A stretch of 64,000 nucleotides of DNA, from the NCBI GenBank assembly GCA_021229015.1, contig CM037794.1, positions 43,769,922-43,833,921 on the forward strand. The letters run 5' to 3'. Under the pieces are notes generated by a model. That model saw nothing but the letters and a program-made list of their open reading frames with translations, was not told where the DNA came from and ran no database searches. This document shows, in pieces, positions 42,811 to 55,470 of the stretch (positions are counted from its first letter, which is position 1; each line of letters opens with the position of its first letter). The position numbers were made by a program, and so were the translations under genes. The DNA is from Solen grandis (lineage: Eukaryota; Mollusca; Bivalvia; Adapedonta; Solenidae).

Positions 42811-45584
42811 AGCTAGATTTGACAGCACTTATCATTTCATTTATATTAACAAACTTGGTCAGGATTACACTTGGGTAATCTATATAGATGTGGGATACAT
42901 GGGAAGTTACAACTTCTGGGACGTATGGTTCTGAGTTTGGTTGTTAATGATTTTCAATTTTCTTCATTTTTTTTTTCAAAGTAATCAGCTATACACGTCT
43001 GCTTGTGTTTTGACATTTCGCATTAGTTGTTTGTGTGACGTGAAGTGAACAGCTGAACAATGAAAGCGTACCTTATAAGTTAATATATCGCAGACTGCTT
43101 CTTTTTAAAAATCAATTAAATGTGTAGAGAAATTATAGAAAAAACTTCCTGGATACCCATAGTTACTATAAATAGCACACTGAGTATCTTAGAATGCGCC
43201 TACGGCAAAAATGATGAACTCTGATTTATATACATTTTTTTATAATCAAGTCATTTTATTTACACGGCTTCAAAACAAATGTAACACTTTTCAGTTTAAT
43301 TGATCTATTTCAATTGTTATATATCATAATCAGTATACTTCCTGGGGCCGCCAGAGGCCGTTAAATACAAATGTTCTTATATTTCTTAGTTCAGAATAAC
43401 ATATTGCTATGTGTAGTAGTATATAGACCATAGGGAGTCCAGAAATTTGTATGGTATGGTTCTATACTGCAGGACCCTATTATCGTGGGGTACCCATTAT
43501 CATGGTAAACCAATATTAGACATACTCTGGGCCTATAATAGATAACATTTGCACCATAACTACAAACACTACATAATAAATCAGATTTGTAAACTTGAGT
43601 TTGTATGACATAACAGAATCATTGTTTGATAATTTGTAAATACGATACGAGTTTATCAGTTTGCTACCGGGTAACCCCTACCATGCAAAAGTAGAGCGGG
43701 GTCTGTTTCATCGATGCATCAATATATCGCCATTTTTTGCTGATGATACCTAACTGCGTTTCTAACCTCAAGAATCGATACTTCAATGGATGACAGTTTT
43801 TGGTGTCAACCAGCAAATTTGAATATGCCGCTTGGCCTGCAGTTTGTATCTTCAGCATAAAGTATCTATTTCCGTCATTGTTACCTTTTGATGACTAGAT
43901 TGACTGGTAGACTAAATTTCAAAATAAAATGATTTTTTAAATTAAAAATTAACTTAAAAATGCATTTTCTATCATTTGTCCATGTGTCTAGTAGCATAGC
44001 AACATGGACATGAAAATCTAACTTACAGCAGAAAACTATTGGTTGGCCATGCTAGAAGTACATTATTTACATATTATCAAGTATCGTATCGGGCCTACAA
44101 TATTATGATACATTGTGATACTTTTTTTTCTGGCGATACCCAGCCCTATGCCAAAGACCCCAAAATTTTAAATCAAGAATTATAAACTTTAAAAGCATTT
44201 AGTATTTGACAGAAGAGTTTTATTTATAGAAATTTTACAATAAATGTTTTGACATTGTCTTTGAGAAATCAGGTACTTTGAGGCAATAAAAATGGCAGCA
44301 ACCCCTATGTCATTTAAAGGCATTTTTAAAAAGGGGTTTTAAGATAATATAATCTATATTTCAGAGTTGATTTACGTTGAATGATGTTTTTTTCACACAT
44401 TGATTTACATTGAATGATATTTATAATTGATTTTCTATATTCTTAATTGATCCAAATATAACAGTTCAATTATTTATTTAAAATTAGACCCAGGATAATA
44501 AGGTCCTCTAAGGATATTTCAAGGATATATTCCAAATTATTGTCTGTTTTTACAAAAAAAATTGAAATGAGGGTCAAAACAGACATGACACATTAACAAA
44601 AGAATATAAACAGAAAATAATTCCAAAAGGCAAAATTTGCTGCTGGTGAAAAAACTAGTTCAAAACCTACCTTAGAAACTTAGCGCCATTTAATTCGAGA
44701 TCTTGTTAAATTACATCCAAAAGCCTGATCAATTGCTGTAGCGGTTTATTATATTAAATGTATAATAATCATTTTTTCTTAAGGTAACTTATGTTTTATT
44801 CAAACATTCAGCCGTTATAGGTAAACGAAAAATGACTTCAGCAAGGTTATTTATGCAGCTTACGTTTTCGGGTGGGGTAATGATTACAGGCGGCCTCTGG
44901 GATTTTATACTGCAGAACAAATTGCACTGCAGTTGGCGCTCGCCAAAGTTTAACCGGAATTGTCATTCATTGTAGACTGAATGCTTTTCCATTACAAATA
45001 ATGTCTAAATTAATATAAAAGAAAAAACCCAAATAAATTAGAACTTGTGGTGCTTCTATTTCTTTAATATTTATGCCGACTTCCGGTATGGTTATGTGTT
45101 TCATCTTATATCCTAGCAATATACCGGAAATATCTCATTCGGTGGATTTTAACCTGCATTTTGATTTGGACACCCAGAAAATGTTTGCGTTATTTGATTA
45201 CGGGCATAAATCAAAATATATACAAAAATACTTAGCTGTAAGTGTGATTCTTGAACGCAAATTCAGTTTACATTCGGACAGTATATACATCAAGGGTCTC
45301 TTTAAAAAAACTTTTTTTTTTCACAGGCCTACTTCTCTTTCTTTTTGTTTTTCAATATGAAGTAAACTTTCTTTATGATCTTTTTGCGTAAATTGTAATT
45401 TATATGTATTAACAAAATGTTAATGTCACATGGATAATGAAATAGAATTTAAAAAAAAAATCTGCCTTTCATTTATAGCGTGGTTTTCCGGTGGTATCGC
45501 GAGCTCTCTGGTATTTTGTTAGGGAAGACTTTGTCGATCGCCACCTAGTGCATTTTGTATATTACCGCAGGAAGTAGTATGGGA
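42811..45584. other. Long AT-rich stretch, no gene confirmed
   Basis: Short frames at 43664-43858 (-) and 45073-45360 (+) show no family resemblance. On the - strand, CAGGGCTGGGTATCGCCAG-like text ending near 44145 resembles a hAT terminus, but no partner end was found. A CTAAG|GTAGGT donor on the - strand near 44673 could end a non-coding 5' exon of the ROCO gene. Confidence 0.3.
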
Positions 45585-45750
45585 TAAACAGGCGGGGAAA
45601 TCATCATCGTAGCTTCCCTGAGCCAAGGAGAAGCTCCGGGAAAGCATTCGCGGTGCTTCCGCGATTTATTTTCCTCCGAGGTTTCCCCGAAGCTTCGGGT
45701 AGGATGTCTCGCCAGCTGAAAAAGTCTGGATCCGGGCCTGAGGACCGACC
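45585..45750. repeat. Unclassified repeat, second copy of 5285-6325 family (partial)
   Basis: Shares GCTTCCCTGAGCCAAGGAG, TTCCTCCGAGGTTTCCCCG and TCTGGATCCGGGCCTGAGGA with the copy inside the MULE relic. Confidence 0.6.
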
Positions 45751-47700
45751 ATTAATGTTGATATAACTTGTGGCCCGATCCGTTTGCAGCAATTCTAGTA
45801 TAATTTCATCTACATAGTGTATTGTCAGTATATAGTTTCATTTGAACATGTATAGTATGACGTATTGTGAATATAAGATTGCAATAAAATATGATTAAAC
45901 AAAAAAGAAACCCATTTGTCATTTTAGAAGCGAAAGCTTCTAATGTCAGACAGTGGATTTTCTACTTACAATCACATTACCGCCACTTATCCATACATTC
46001 GCGTTGAAAAATAATATTACTGGTTGTAGAAGTCAACATTACAGTTTTGATAAATGTTACATAATTATGATGCAGGATTTTGAAAGCATTGGGTATAATA
46101 ACAATTTCTGTGCTAATAAAACTGTAAAAGAAGCAAGTTTATAATTCAGTGTTTATCCGAAGTTTCATTTATTAAACTACCTATAAATAACCTTATTTGC
46201 ACCACAAATATGCGGCTGCGGAATTAGCTCAATTTGTAATCTTGAGCGTCGTTCAGTATTTTGTTCTTGCAAGTGGTCGTGAGTTCTAGTACAGCTGAGA
46301 CTTTTTTTGTAATACTTATCTTTTTATATTCTTGGGTTATATATTCAGAATTTTTAACTCTAGTTTTTATACTTCCATTACTTTTGCGTTTGTTAACCTT
46401 TTGATTTAAATCATAGACCACAGGACCCTGATATTCAGTCAAAAAAAATAAAAATAATAACCTCTCTATATATAGATTATTTATAGAGAGGTCGGTTTTT
46501 CTAATATAAGGGTCTCGCGCATAGGCAGGTTCGGTTATAAGGTCAAAACAGTAGAAATGAGAGGGGGACAGTATGTTTAATGTAAGCCGTCAATTGAAAC
46601 ATTTTGTTTTTAATCTTTTCTTGTTATAGTCTCAAATGACTGTAGTGTCTCTAGTCGCATCTGTATGTCACAACTCAGAAAGTACTTTAGGGATTGAGAT
46701 TATACTTTATATAATGGTCAAACTTTACCTACCAAGAACAACTCTCTCTTGCTTCATCTCTAATACTTACTTGTATGGTGAAATTATGTTTTTCTAGAAC
46801 ATATTTTAAAAACTATTGAAGGCATGGATATCATTCTTTACACATGGGAAGGATGTGAAGTGACAAGGAACAATAACTTTATCTTGTCCCATTTTCTTGC
46901 TTTTCTATTAAAATTATTTCTGTCTGCAGCAAATTCATGAAATATTAAAGGTATTGAGATGATCAATACTAAGAACCACTATTTCTATCCATTTTTGTTT
47001 AATTTGACAGAGACCAATAAATAAAATAATCTAAGGAACCTGCTGTTTTAATAAGATTTAACTTCCCTGATTTTTTTTACATGCATACCACAAATTTTTT
47101 TTAAAGGGATTGACTTTATAATTCACACATTTTAACTTTCGCTTCTGACAGTGCTCTCAGTGCTTTGATTCTTCTCTTATTCTTGTTCACAAATGATCTA
47201 TACTCATGATCTATAATCATGACCCTATACTATATTAGATAAAACAAAGAAATGAGGCTCTCTTGGTGTCCTATAGTTTTAAAGACCCACTGCCAATATA
47301 GCCCATTAAGGCTGGGCATAATGTGTGACCTTAATTTAGAATTTAAAATTTAAAATTTTGAAGATCTTACTTTAAGATCTTTTTATAAGAAAAAAAAATC
47401 CCTATGTGCCAAATTATAAGCCAAAGTTGTGAATTTTGAGGAGAGGTCTTGGAAATAGTTCAATTTTGAATTTAGATAGCCAAATAACTGATATAGTACA
47501 AATCTTTGTAAAAGGGGCAGAAAAATAAATGAATTTTTAGATATCCGGGTGCACACAACTACACATCGGATGCTACAATCCAAGAGGGCTCATATTGGTT
47601 GGATTCTTTGCTTTTTATTGTTTTGGACCAGAGTTGTCCGCCAACAGAGTAAGAGGTCTATTACTTTGGGGGAAGCCTTTATTGAAGGTAGAATATAGTT
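45751..47700. other. AT-rich stretch, no gene recognised
   Basis: Contains a 31-bp hairpin at 46461-46491 (CCTCTCTATA...TATAGAGAGG). GGAATTAGCTCAATTTG...GAGTTCTAGTAC at 46217-46287 faintly recalls tRNA boxes. Nothing else supported. Confidence 0.3.
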
Positions 47701-47702
47701 TT

Positions 47703-47704
<2 letters not shown>

Positions 47705-47737
<33 letters not shown>
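47705..47737. repeat. (GA)n microsatellite
   Basis: About 15 GA dinucleotides. Confidence 0.95.
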
Positions 47738-47739
<2 letters not shown>

Positions 47740-47740
<1 letters not shown>

Positions 47741-47890
47741 CAGGGTCGGATCCAGAATTTTTCAACTGGGGGGCACGCACAATCCGATTGTGATGTCAGT
47801 ATTAGGAGGTCCGGGGACAAGCTCCCCCGGAAAAAAATGTTTCTAGATGGAGATGCATTCTGAAGGGTATCTGGGAAGGAAAATTGAGTC
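47740..47890. repeat. Unclassified repeat, third copy of 5285-6325 family, inverted
   Basis: GGATCCAGAATTTTTC at the left and ATGGAGATGCATTCTGAAG at the right are reverse complements of text at 6296-6310 and 6172-6190. Confidence 0.6.
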
Positions 47891-50639
47891 ACACACCCGA
47901 ATGCGTCACCGCCAGTTAAAGAACATCCATGAATAGAAACTGGGGGTTGTCGGTTCGAATCCCAGTCGTTGTCAAGCTTTTTTTTCTATTCTTATTGTAA
48001 ATAGTAACAAATATGGTACCTGCCTGGTATATTGAAGGACTAAAAAATCAAAACCACTCGGTAAAGGTCTTTTTAATTTGGTAAGATCAACCGATATACT
48101 TCGTAGAAAATTCGGGTTAACTTTAAAATGTCTCTCGTTTATGTAGATTTTTGCGATAGGGCCTATTTTGAATTTTTTAAAAAAGGTTAGACCAGTGTGT
48201 AAAATGGGTTTGGTATTGTAAGAATTTATTACATGTCTCAAGTATTTTAGTTGAAACAATCATGGTTGTTTGCAGAAGGCTAATATTTATTTATAATCAA
48301 TAGCAAAACATTTTTTTTTTGTAAAAAGGATATGACATAATATTTTTTTTCTCTCTCAAACACTGATACCTTTTTCATAAACAACAGGCGATTAAAATCT
48401 GCAAGATCCCGGTACGTATCTACTTTTGAAATAATCAAGTATCACGAATTGAGATAAAGACAGCAACTTGTCAGGATGATGCATACATTAAATAATTATA
48501 ACTGATAGTTTTGTTGTTGTTTGTTATTCTTTGCTTATAATTCCTTGTTTAATAATAATAAAAAAGAAAAATGATAAATATATCCGATTATATCACCAGA
48601 GGCATAAACTTCTTCCCCAGACAGAAAAAGGTAATAGCTAGAAATTATACTACTACTCTGCCCCGTTACTGGGAAGACGCTGGTTCATTCCATGGACGTG
48701 ACACAACAAAGTCGCTGAAAACTGCTATATCGGTAAAATATTTCTCATATTTTACCTGTAGCTTTTTACTTTGAACTGTTATAATGATTTTTTTTTCCAT
48801 AATTAAATAGCGATATGTTTATATGATGCAATAATTAAGCATATCTTTATTTATACTTTCTTTATTTTATCATTTTGTTTTAGCCACGTGTTGCATTCTT
48901 TGTCTGTCCGTCATAGATACGTGTAATGAAAAACGCCAAGGTTATATGGCATGTTTAGCGTGTCTGCAATCAACACATTGCGCAATTAATCGCTAATCAC
49001 ATTAAACTTGTCACATGGTATGTCTGTCACCTCGTCCCGGGTAGATGAAACTTCTTTGTGAAAAGAAAGATAGATTCGAATTTTGGCTTTCAAAGAGAAA
49101 GTACCTCTGATTAGGATTTCCTAACGAAAACTATTAACGAAAACTATGAACTGATATATAGTAGCAATATTTATTGTGATTTCCCGAACATTTATGTGGA
49201 TAACAACCATTACTATTATTTGATACTACTGTGTTTTCACGGACAATATTATCGTTATTATTTAAATTTGTGGATTGCCACAGAAAGAAAAGAAAAGAAG
49301 AAATAAATTAATTACAAGACAGACTTATTCCGCATTGTGTGCGAATTCCCCTAAGTTTCTCCAACATAAACCCAATCTAGATACCGTGGCACAGTCGGAC
49401 AGTTTATCAACAATTAAATCTACATTTACTGCATTTTACTTCACCCGAAAGGATATTTTAAGCCTTTCAACAAAACAATATTTGGGGGTTTTGCATGAAA
49501 TTACAGTTCAAGGACTGCTTAGCCAAGTGTCATGATAATACGGCTCGGCGTGTAACGATGCCATGTCTTTTGCTTTATATCGCTGTAAATTATGACTATT
49601 TTATATACGGATACATTTTACTTCTCATTAATATAACCAAAAGCTCTTATCGATAACATTTTTGCGCCATCATCAAATATTCCAAAGATAGACAAAGCAT
49701 CATGAATGCCCTTGAAGCCAGATCGGTAAGAGCCTTGGCATCTTTTTCTGGAGTCCGGCCATGAATGGAAATGGTAGGTTACATTTACTGTCAGCGACGT
49801 ATCCTGGTATAGGCATTTACGTTTATTGCATTACTTAGAAGGCATCATGTATCTTCTAAATCTTAAAACTGTATTTTGGATGGAAGCTAAAAAAATCTAT
49901 TCTAGCTCGAAGCCCGACAATATACTTATATATTTTGTAAACAATTCAAAATCTCCAAGGTAGACAAGGTAGAACTCTGATTGATCGTTAATAAACTAAA
50001 GATGATGAATATTTCTGATACAATAAACCAGCCAAAATAATTGCCGGTTTAGTCTCATCAGGTTCTATTTAATACTATATATATTTATATAAAGAGACCC
50101 TGGTCTCATTTATTTTATTAAATTTACTTACTTTAGAACAAGCGAGATAACTTCTGATATATCTCATACGCCTCCTGTACTAAGTATTCTCCCTTCTGTT
50201 GGGCATATTGTAAACTGGTCTCTTGAACATGATATACTCCATGATACATAAACTAAGACCTAAAAAGAATAGTGTATTGATTTTAAGGGTGCCTTTGACA
50301 CACAATTGGGTCATGGTTTTCGGTATTAACTCAATTTCATATATGATATATTTTTTCTTAAATTTATAACTTATGTGAACTTTAATATAATATCATATAT
50401 TAGAGTAAAATAATGTTTGTTAGATTGCATAGCTGTTATGCAAAGCCAAATTTTATTCATACTCACCTTATATTTAAGCGATCGCCATGATATTTGAAAG
50501 TCATTATGTAAATTGTGCTTTATTTTCTTGAATATATATTTACACGATAGTGATCTAATGAAATTCAGAGATATGTAATAAGTTATATTAACTTTCGTGT
50601 TCACGTGCACGTGGAAGCTAAGAACAATGATCACAGCTG
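47891..50639. other. AT-rich stretch, no gene confirmed
   Basis: An isolated GGTTCGAATCCC at 47950-47961 is a B-box match without an A box. Frames at 48571-48774 and 49275-49535 (+) are short and unrecognised. A palindromic GAGACCCTGGTCTC at 50095-50108 recalls 4441-4466. Confidence 0.3.
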
Positions 50640-50795
50640 TTGGTTCGATTCCCGGAAGGGTTTTACTAATTTTTCATATGAAGAAGTATTCCAGCTGGCT
50701 TGTGGTCGGACTGTGATTCCATAAGGGTTCCTCCGTACACTCGAGGTCCTACGAGTCTGAAATATACTGTCGCAGTGACGATGAACAACAACATA
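50640..50795 (+). repeat. Diverged copy of tRNA-derived SINE
   Basis: GGTTCGATTCCCGGAAGGGT, then TTCCAGCTGGCTTGTGGT and CTGTCGCAGTGACGATGAAC align with the copy at 13478-13660. Confidence 0.65.
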
Positions 50796-51175
50796 ATTAA
50801 ACAGGGCACAACAGTGCACGTTACGCATTATTTCAAAGTAGAGGGTTTATCATATGATATTATGCTCAAACAGCTGTTTCCGGTTTCGTGTAACCATTAC
50901 ATATTTAACACTTTTAAGACGAATTACATCACTCCGCGTCATGCGCGTGTATATGCAAAGAGTGTTGAACTCGAACAGCTGGATCAAATGTGTTTTATTC
51001 ATGTGGTGTTGAAAATGATGAGAAATACTCACATTAAATCGTAATATTCATTTATTATTTGAAACTATTTTCTTGGTGTTAGATAACAAAAGTAATTCGT
51101 TCATAGTCCGTTAATTCATGTTTTGTTAATCGCGATTAACTGTTAGTATAGGTCATATGATAAAAAAAAAGAATC

Positions 51176-51345
51176 TGACATGAATTGTCATTTCATATTG
51201 AATTTTACTAAACTAGTTCATGAAAATGTTATTAAGCTCGCGAGAGGTTCGCTTGATAACTTTATTAAGCTCGTCAGAGGCTCGCTAAATAACACTTTCA
51301 TGAACTCGTTTAGTAAGATTTGATATGAAATGACATATCATGTCA
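51176..51345. mobile_element. Foldback element, ~75-bp arms
   Basis: TGACATG..TTGTCATTTCATATTGAAT, then TTTACTAAACTAGTTCATGA on the left; TTCATGAACTCGTTTAGTAA and GATATGAAATGACATATC..GTCA on the right. Together they form an imperfect hairpin around a short loop containing two copies of AAGCTCG..AGAGG.TCGCT. No coding capacity. Confidence 0.8.
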
Positions 51346-51555
51346 AATCCTATATATACTAAAGGGCCGTGATACCCCTGTAAGATATGTATCGATTTGC
51401 AGCAAGGAACACATGACAGCACATTACTTCTCGTTTACATTTGCTTTTTACTTCATCTCTACGTTACATAAACCCATTCAGTCAAAAATACCATACAACT
51501 GTATAATAAATAGTACTAAAATCCGTTATGTACACCGTTTATATTAAACGTACAA

Positions 51556-54500
51556 GTAGATCGATGGCCCATGCAGGAGATCGCTGGTTCATGAAGTATA
51601 TCGCTGGTTCATGTAGTAGATGACTGGTTCATGCAGCAGACCGCTGGTTCATGAAGTAGATCGCTGGTTCATGAAGTAGATCGTTGGTTTACGCAGTAGA
51701 TCGCTGGTTCATGAAGAAGATCGCTGGTTCATATAGTAGATCGCTGGTTCACGCAGTAGATCGCTTGTTCATGTAAAAGAACGCTGGTTCATGAAGTAGA
51801 TCGCTGGTTCACGCAGAAGATCGCTGGTTCATGCAGTAGATAGATGTTTCATGCAGTAGATCGCTGGTTCATGCAGTAGATCGCAGGTTCATGTAGTAGA
51901 TCGATGGTTCACGCAGTATAAAGCTGGTTCATGAAGCTTTTTCATCAGAAGATCGCTGGTTCACGCATTAGATTGCTGGTTTATGCAGTAGATAGCTGGT
52001 TCATGCAACAGATAGCTGGTTCATGTAGTAGACCAGTGGTTCACGCAGTAGATCGCTGGTTCATGAAGTAGATCGCTGGTTCACGCAGTAGATCGCTGGT
52101 TCACGCAGTAGATCGTTTGTTCATGCAGTTGAGCGCTGGTTCACGCAGTAGATCGCTGGTTCATGAAGTAGATCGCTGGTTCACGCAGTAGATCGCTGGT
52201 TCACACAGTAGATCGCTGGTTCACGCAGTAGATCGTCGGTTCACACAGTAGATCGTTGGTTCACGCAGTAGATCGCTGGTTCACGCAGTAGATCGCTGGT
52301 TCACGCAGTAGATCGTCGGTTCACACAGTAGATCGCTGGTTCACGCAGTAGATCGCTGGTTCACGCAGTAGATCGCTGGTTCACGCAGGCAGTTGATAGT
52401 TTGTTCATGCAGTTGATCGCTGGTTCACGCAGTAGTTCGCTGGTTCACGCAGTAGATCGCTGGTCCATGAAGTAGATTGCTGGTTCATGCAGTTGAGCGT
52501 TGGTTCACGCAGAAGATCGTTGGTTCACGCAGTAGATCGTTGGTTCATGCAGTAGATTGCTGGTTCATGCAGTAGATTGCTGGTTCATGAAGTAGATCGC
52601 TGGTTCATGCAGTAGATCGCTGGTTCATGAAGTAGATCGTTGGTTCATGTAGTAGATCGCTGGTTCACGCAGTAGATCGCTGGTTCATGAAGTAGATCGT
52701 TGGTTCATGAAGTAGATCGTTGGTTCATGCAGAAGATCACTGGTTCATGAAGTAGATCGTTGGTTCATGCAGTAGATCGCTGGTTCACGCAGTAGATCGC
52801 TGGTTCATGAAGTAGATCGCTGGTTCATGAAGTAGATCGTTGGTTCATGAAGTAGATCGTTGGTTCATGCAGTAGATCGTTGGTTCACGCAGTAGATCGC
52901 TGATTCATGAAGTAGATCGCTGGTTCATGAAGTAGATCGCTGGTTCACGCAGTAGATCGTTGGTTCACGCAGTAGATCGCTGGTTCACGCAGTAGATCGT
53001 TGGTTCACATAGTAGCTCGTTGGTTCACGCAGTAGATCGCTGGTTCATGCAGTAGATCGCTGGTTCATGCAGTAGATCGCTGGTTCATGCAGTTGATCGT
53101 TGGTTCATGCAGTTGATCGTTGGTTCATGCAGTTGATCGTTGGTTCATGCAGTTGAGCGTTGGTTCATGCAGTAGATCGTTGGTTCATGCAGTTGACCGT
53201 TGGTTCATGCAGTTGATCGCTGGTTCATGCAGTTGATCGCTGGTTCACACAGTAGATCGCTGGTTCATGCAGTTGAGCGCTGGTTCATGCAGTAGATCGC
53301 TGGTTCACGCAGTAGATCGCTGGTTCATGCAGTAGATCGCTGGTTCATTCAGTAGATCGCTGGTTCACGCAGAAGATCGCTGGTTCATGCAGTAGATCGC
53401 TGGTTCACGCAGAAGATCGCTGGTTCATGAAGTAGATCGCTGGTTCACGCAGAAGATCGCTGGTTCATGCAGTAGATCGCTGGTTCACGCAGTAGATCGC
53501 TGGTTCATGCAGTAGATCGCTGGTTCATGCAGTTGATCGTCGGTTCACACAGTAGATCGCTGGTTCACGATGTAGATCGCAGTTCAGCGTATAGCTGGTA
53601 TGTTCACGCAATAGATCGCTGGTTCATGAAGTAGATCTTTGGTTCATGAAGTAGATCGCTAATTCATGCAGTAGATAGCTAGCTCATGAAGTAGATCGCT
53701 GGTTCACGTAGTTGATCGCTGGTTCATGCTGTAGATCGCTGGTTCACGCCGTATATAGCTGGTTCCTGAAGTAGATCGCTGGTTCACGCTGTAGATAAGT
53801 GGTCCATGCAAAGTTCGCTCGTTTATGAAGTAGATCGCTCATTCATGCAGTAGATAGCTGATTCATGCAGTAGATCGCTGGTTCATAACGTAGATCGCTG
53901 GTTCGTGAAGTAGATCGCTGGTGCATTAATAGATCGCTGGTTCTCGCTGTAGATAGCTGATTCATGAAGCAAATTGCAGGTTCATGCAGTAGAAAGCTGG
54001 TCCATGCAGTAGATTGCTGGTTCATGCAGTAGATCGTTTGTTCATAAAGTAGGTCCTTGGTCATAAAGATCGCTGGTTCACGCAGAATATAGCTGGTTTA
54101 TGTAGTAGATTGCTCGTTTATGAATTAGATCGCTAGTTAAAACGGGTTCATGAAATAGATCGCTGGTTGATCACTGGTTCATGAAGTAAATTCCTGGATC
54201 ATGCAGTAGATAGCTGATACATGTGGTAGATCGCTGGCTCACGCAGTAGATATCATGTTCTTGCAGTAGATCGCTTGTTCTTACAGTAGATCGCTAGTTC
54301 ATGCAGTAGATCTCTAGTTCATGCAGTAGATCGCTAATTCATGCAGTAGATCGCTTGCTCTTGCAGTAGGTCTCTGCTTCATGCAGTAGATTTCTAGTTC
54401 ATGCGGTAGATCGCTTGCTCTTGCAGTAGGTCTCTGCTTCATGCAGTAGATTTCTAGTTCATGCTGTAGATCGCTAGTTCTTGCGGTAGATCTCTAGTTC

Positions 54501-54740
54501 ATGTGAAAGATCGCTAATTCATGCAGTAGATCGCTGGTTCTTGCAGAAGATCTCTGCTTCATGCAGTAGATCGCCAGTTCATGCAGTAGATCGCTAGTTC
54601 TTGCAGTATATCGCTAGTTCTTCTAATAGATGGCTTGTTTATGCAGTAGATCTCTAGTTCATGCGGTAGATCGCTAGTTTTTGCAGTAGATCGCTAGTTC
54701 ATGCAGTAGATCTCTAGTTCATGCGATAGGTCGCTAGTTT
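51556..54740. repeat. 3.2-kb satellite array, 20-bp unit
   Basis: About 155-160 units of AGTAGATCGCTGGTTCATGC with frequent ATGA, ACGC and ACAC variants at the last positions and TTG/TCG variants in the middle. The centre (about 52030-53560) is most regular. The right end (54230-54740) drifts to a TAGTTCATGCAGTAGATCTC form, and a few units are broken (51930, 52385, 53590). No spacers and no coding capacity. Confidence 0.97.
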
Positions 54741-54865
54741 TTCTCGGGTACCCCTGTGAACTCGCGGTCTACAGCCACTTATAATAAGCGAAACGGTTCT
54801 ATTTTCCTGAAAAAAAATGATTTGATTTTGTACGGCATATCGTTGAACATTATACCGCGGCACAA

Positions 54866-55064
54866 ATAAAGTTCCGTTTTTAGTCTCCTGACCTACCCTC
54901 TTTTTTAACGACCGACCTTAAAGTTTGTTTTTACCTTTTCGCTTTTAAAAAATATCTTTCCCCTTTTTTTGCCTTTCATTTCATTGAAAAAAATCCCTAC
55001 CTACCCATCCTCTTTTTTTTTTGCTGGAGACCAGAACGGGGCTTTTTTGGCCCTATGTTATTAT
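54866..55064. mobile_element. Small inverted-repeat element, T-rich
   Basis: Left CCGTTTTTAGTCTCCTGACC and right GGAGACCAGAACGG are inverted. CTACCCTCTTTTTT and CCCATCCTCTTTTTTT lie inside. It resembles the A/T-run inverted-repeat elements at 40350 and 40926. Confidence 0.5.
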
Positions 55065-55329
55065 TAACACACAACATGTATGGTATGAATGTCAATTATA
55101 CGAAATTTGAAACCTTTTGAAAAGGATCAGGTGTAGCTCTTTTAAATACGGATGTGTTTTTAACATATGAATACAATCGTGTGCTTTTTATTTTTTGGTT
55201 TCTCAGCCGAGGAACACCTGCTAAAACACGTTATGTAGAAACCCTTTATTAGGCCAAACAGTTTAGATGGGAAACTATGTAATAGAAGAATATAAATTGC
55301 GTTTAAGGCAAACATGTCCGTTTATCAAC

Positions 55330-55470
55330 TGCAGGTCATTCGGATTTTCATGTGAGGAAGCCTTCCAGCTGGCTTGCAGTACGTTGGTGGGGCTTCCTCC
55401 ACCTGTAATTAGCTGGACGTTGCTATATGACTTTAACACTGTCGCAGCGACGGTAAACTCAAAACATCAA
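55330..55470 (+). repeat. tRNA-derived SINE, headless copy
   Basis: CATTCGGATTTTCATGTGAG, CCTTCCAGCTGGCTTGCAGT, CTTCCTCCACCTGTAATTAG and CAGCGACGGTAAACTCAAAA match 13500-13660. Confidence 0.75.

Noticed and set aside
47920..47965. tRNA gene or SINE at GGTTCGAATCCC
   Set aside because: Isolated B box without A box or a repeat body seen elsewhere in the window.
48571..49535. Frames of 67 and 86 aa as a small gene
   Set aside because: Short, AT-rich, unrecognised, with no convincing exon boundaries.
51556..54740. CRISPR-like array
   Set aside because: Direct 20-bp tandem units with no unique spacers, no cas genes, and a eukaryotic genome.
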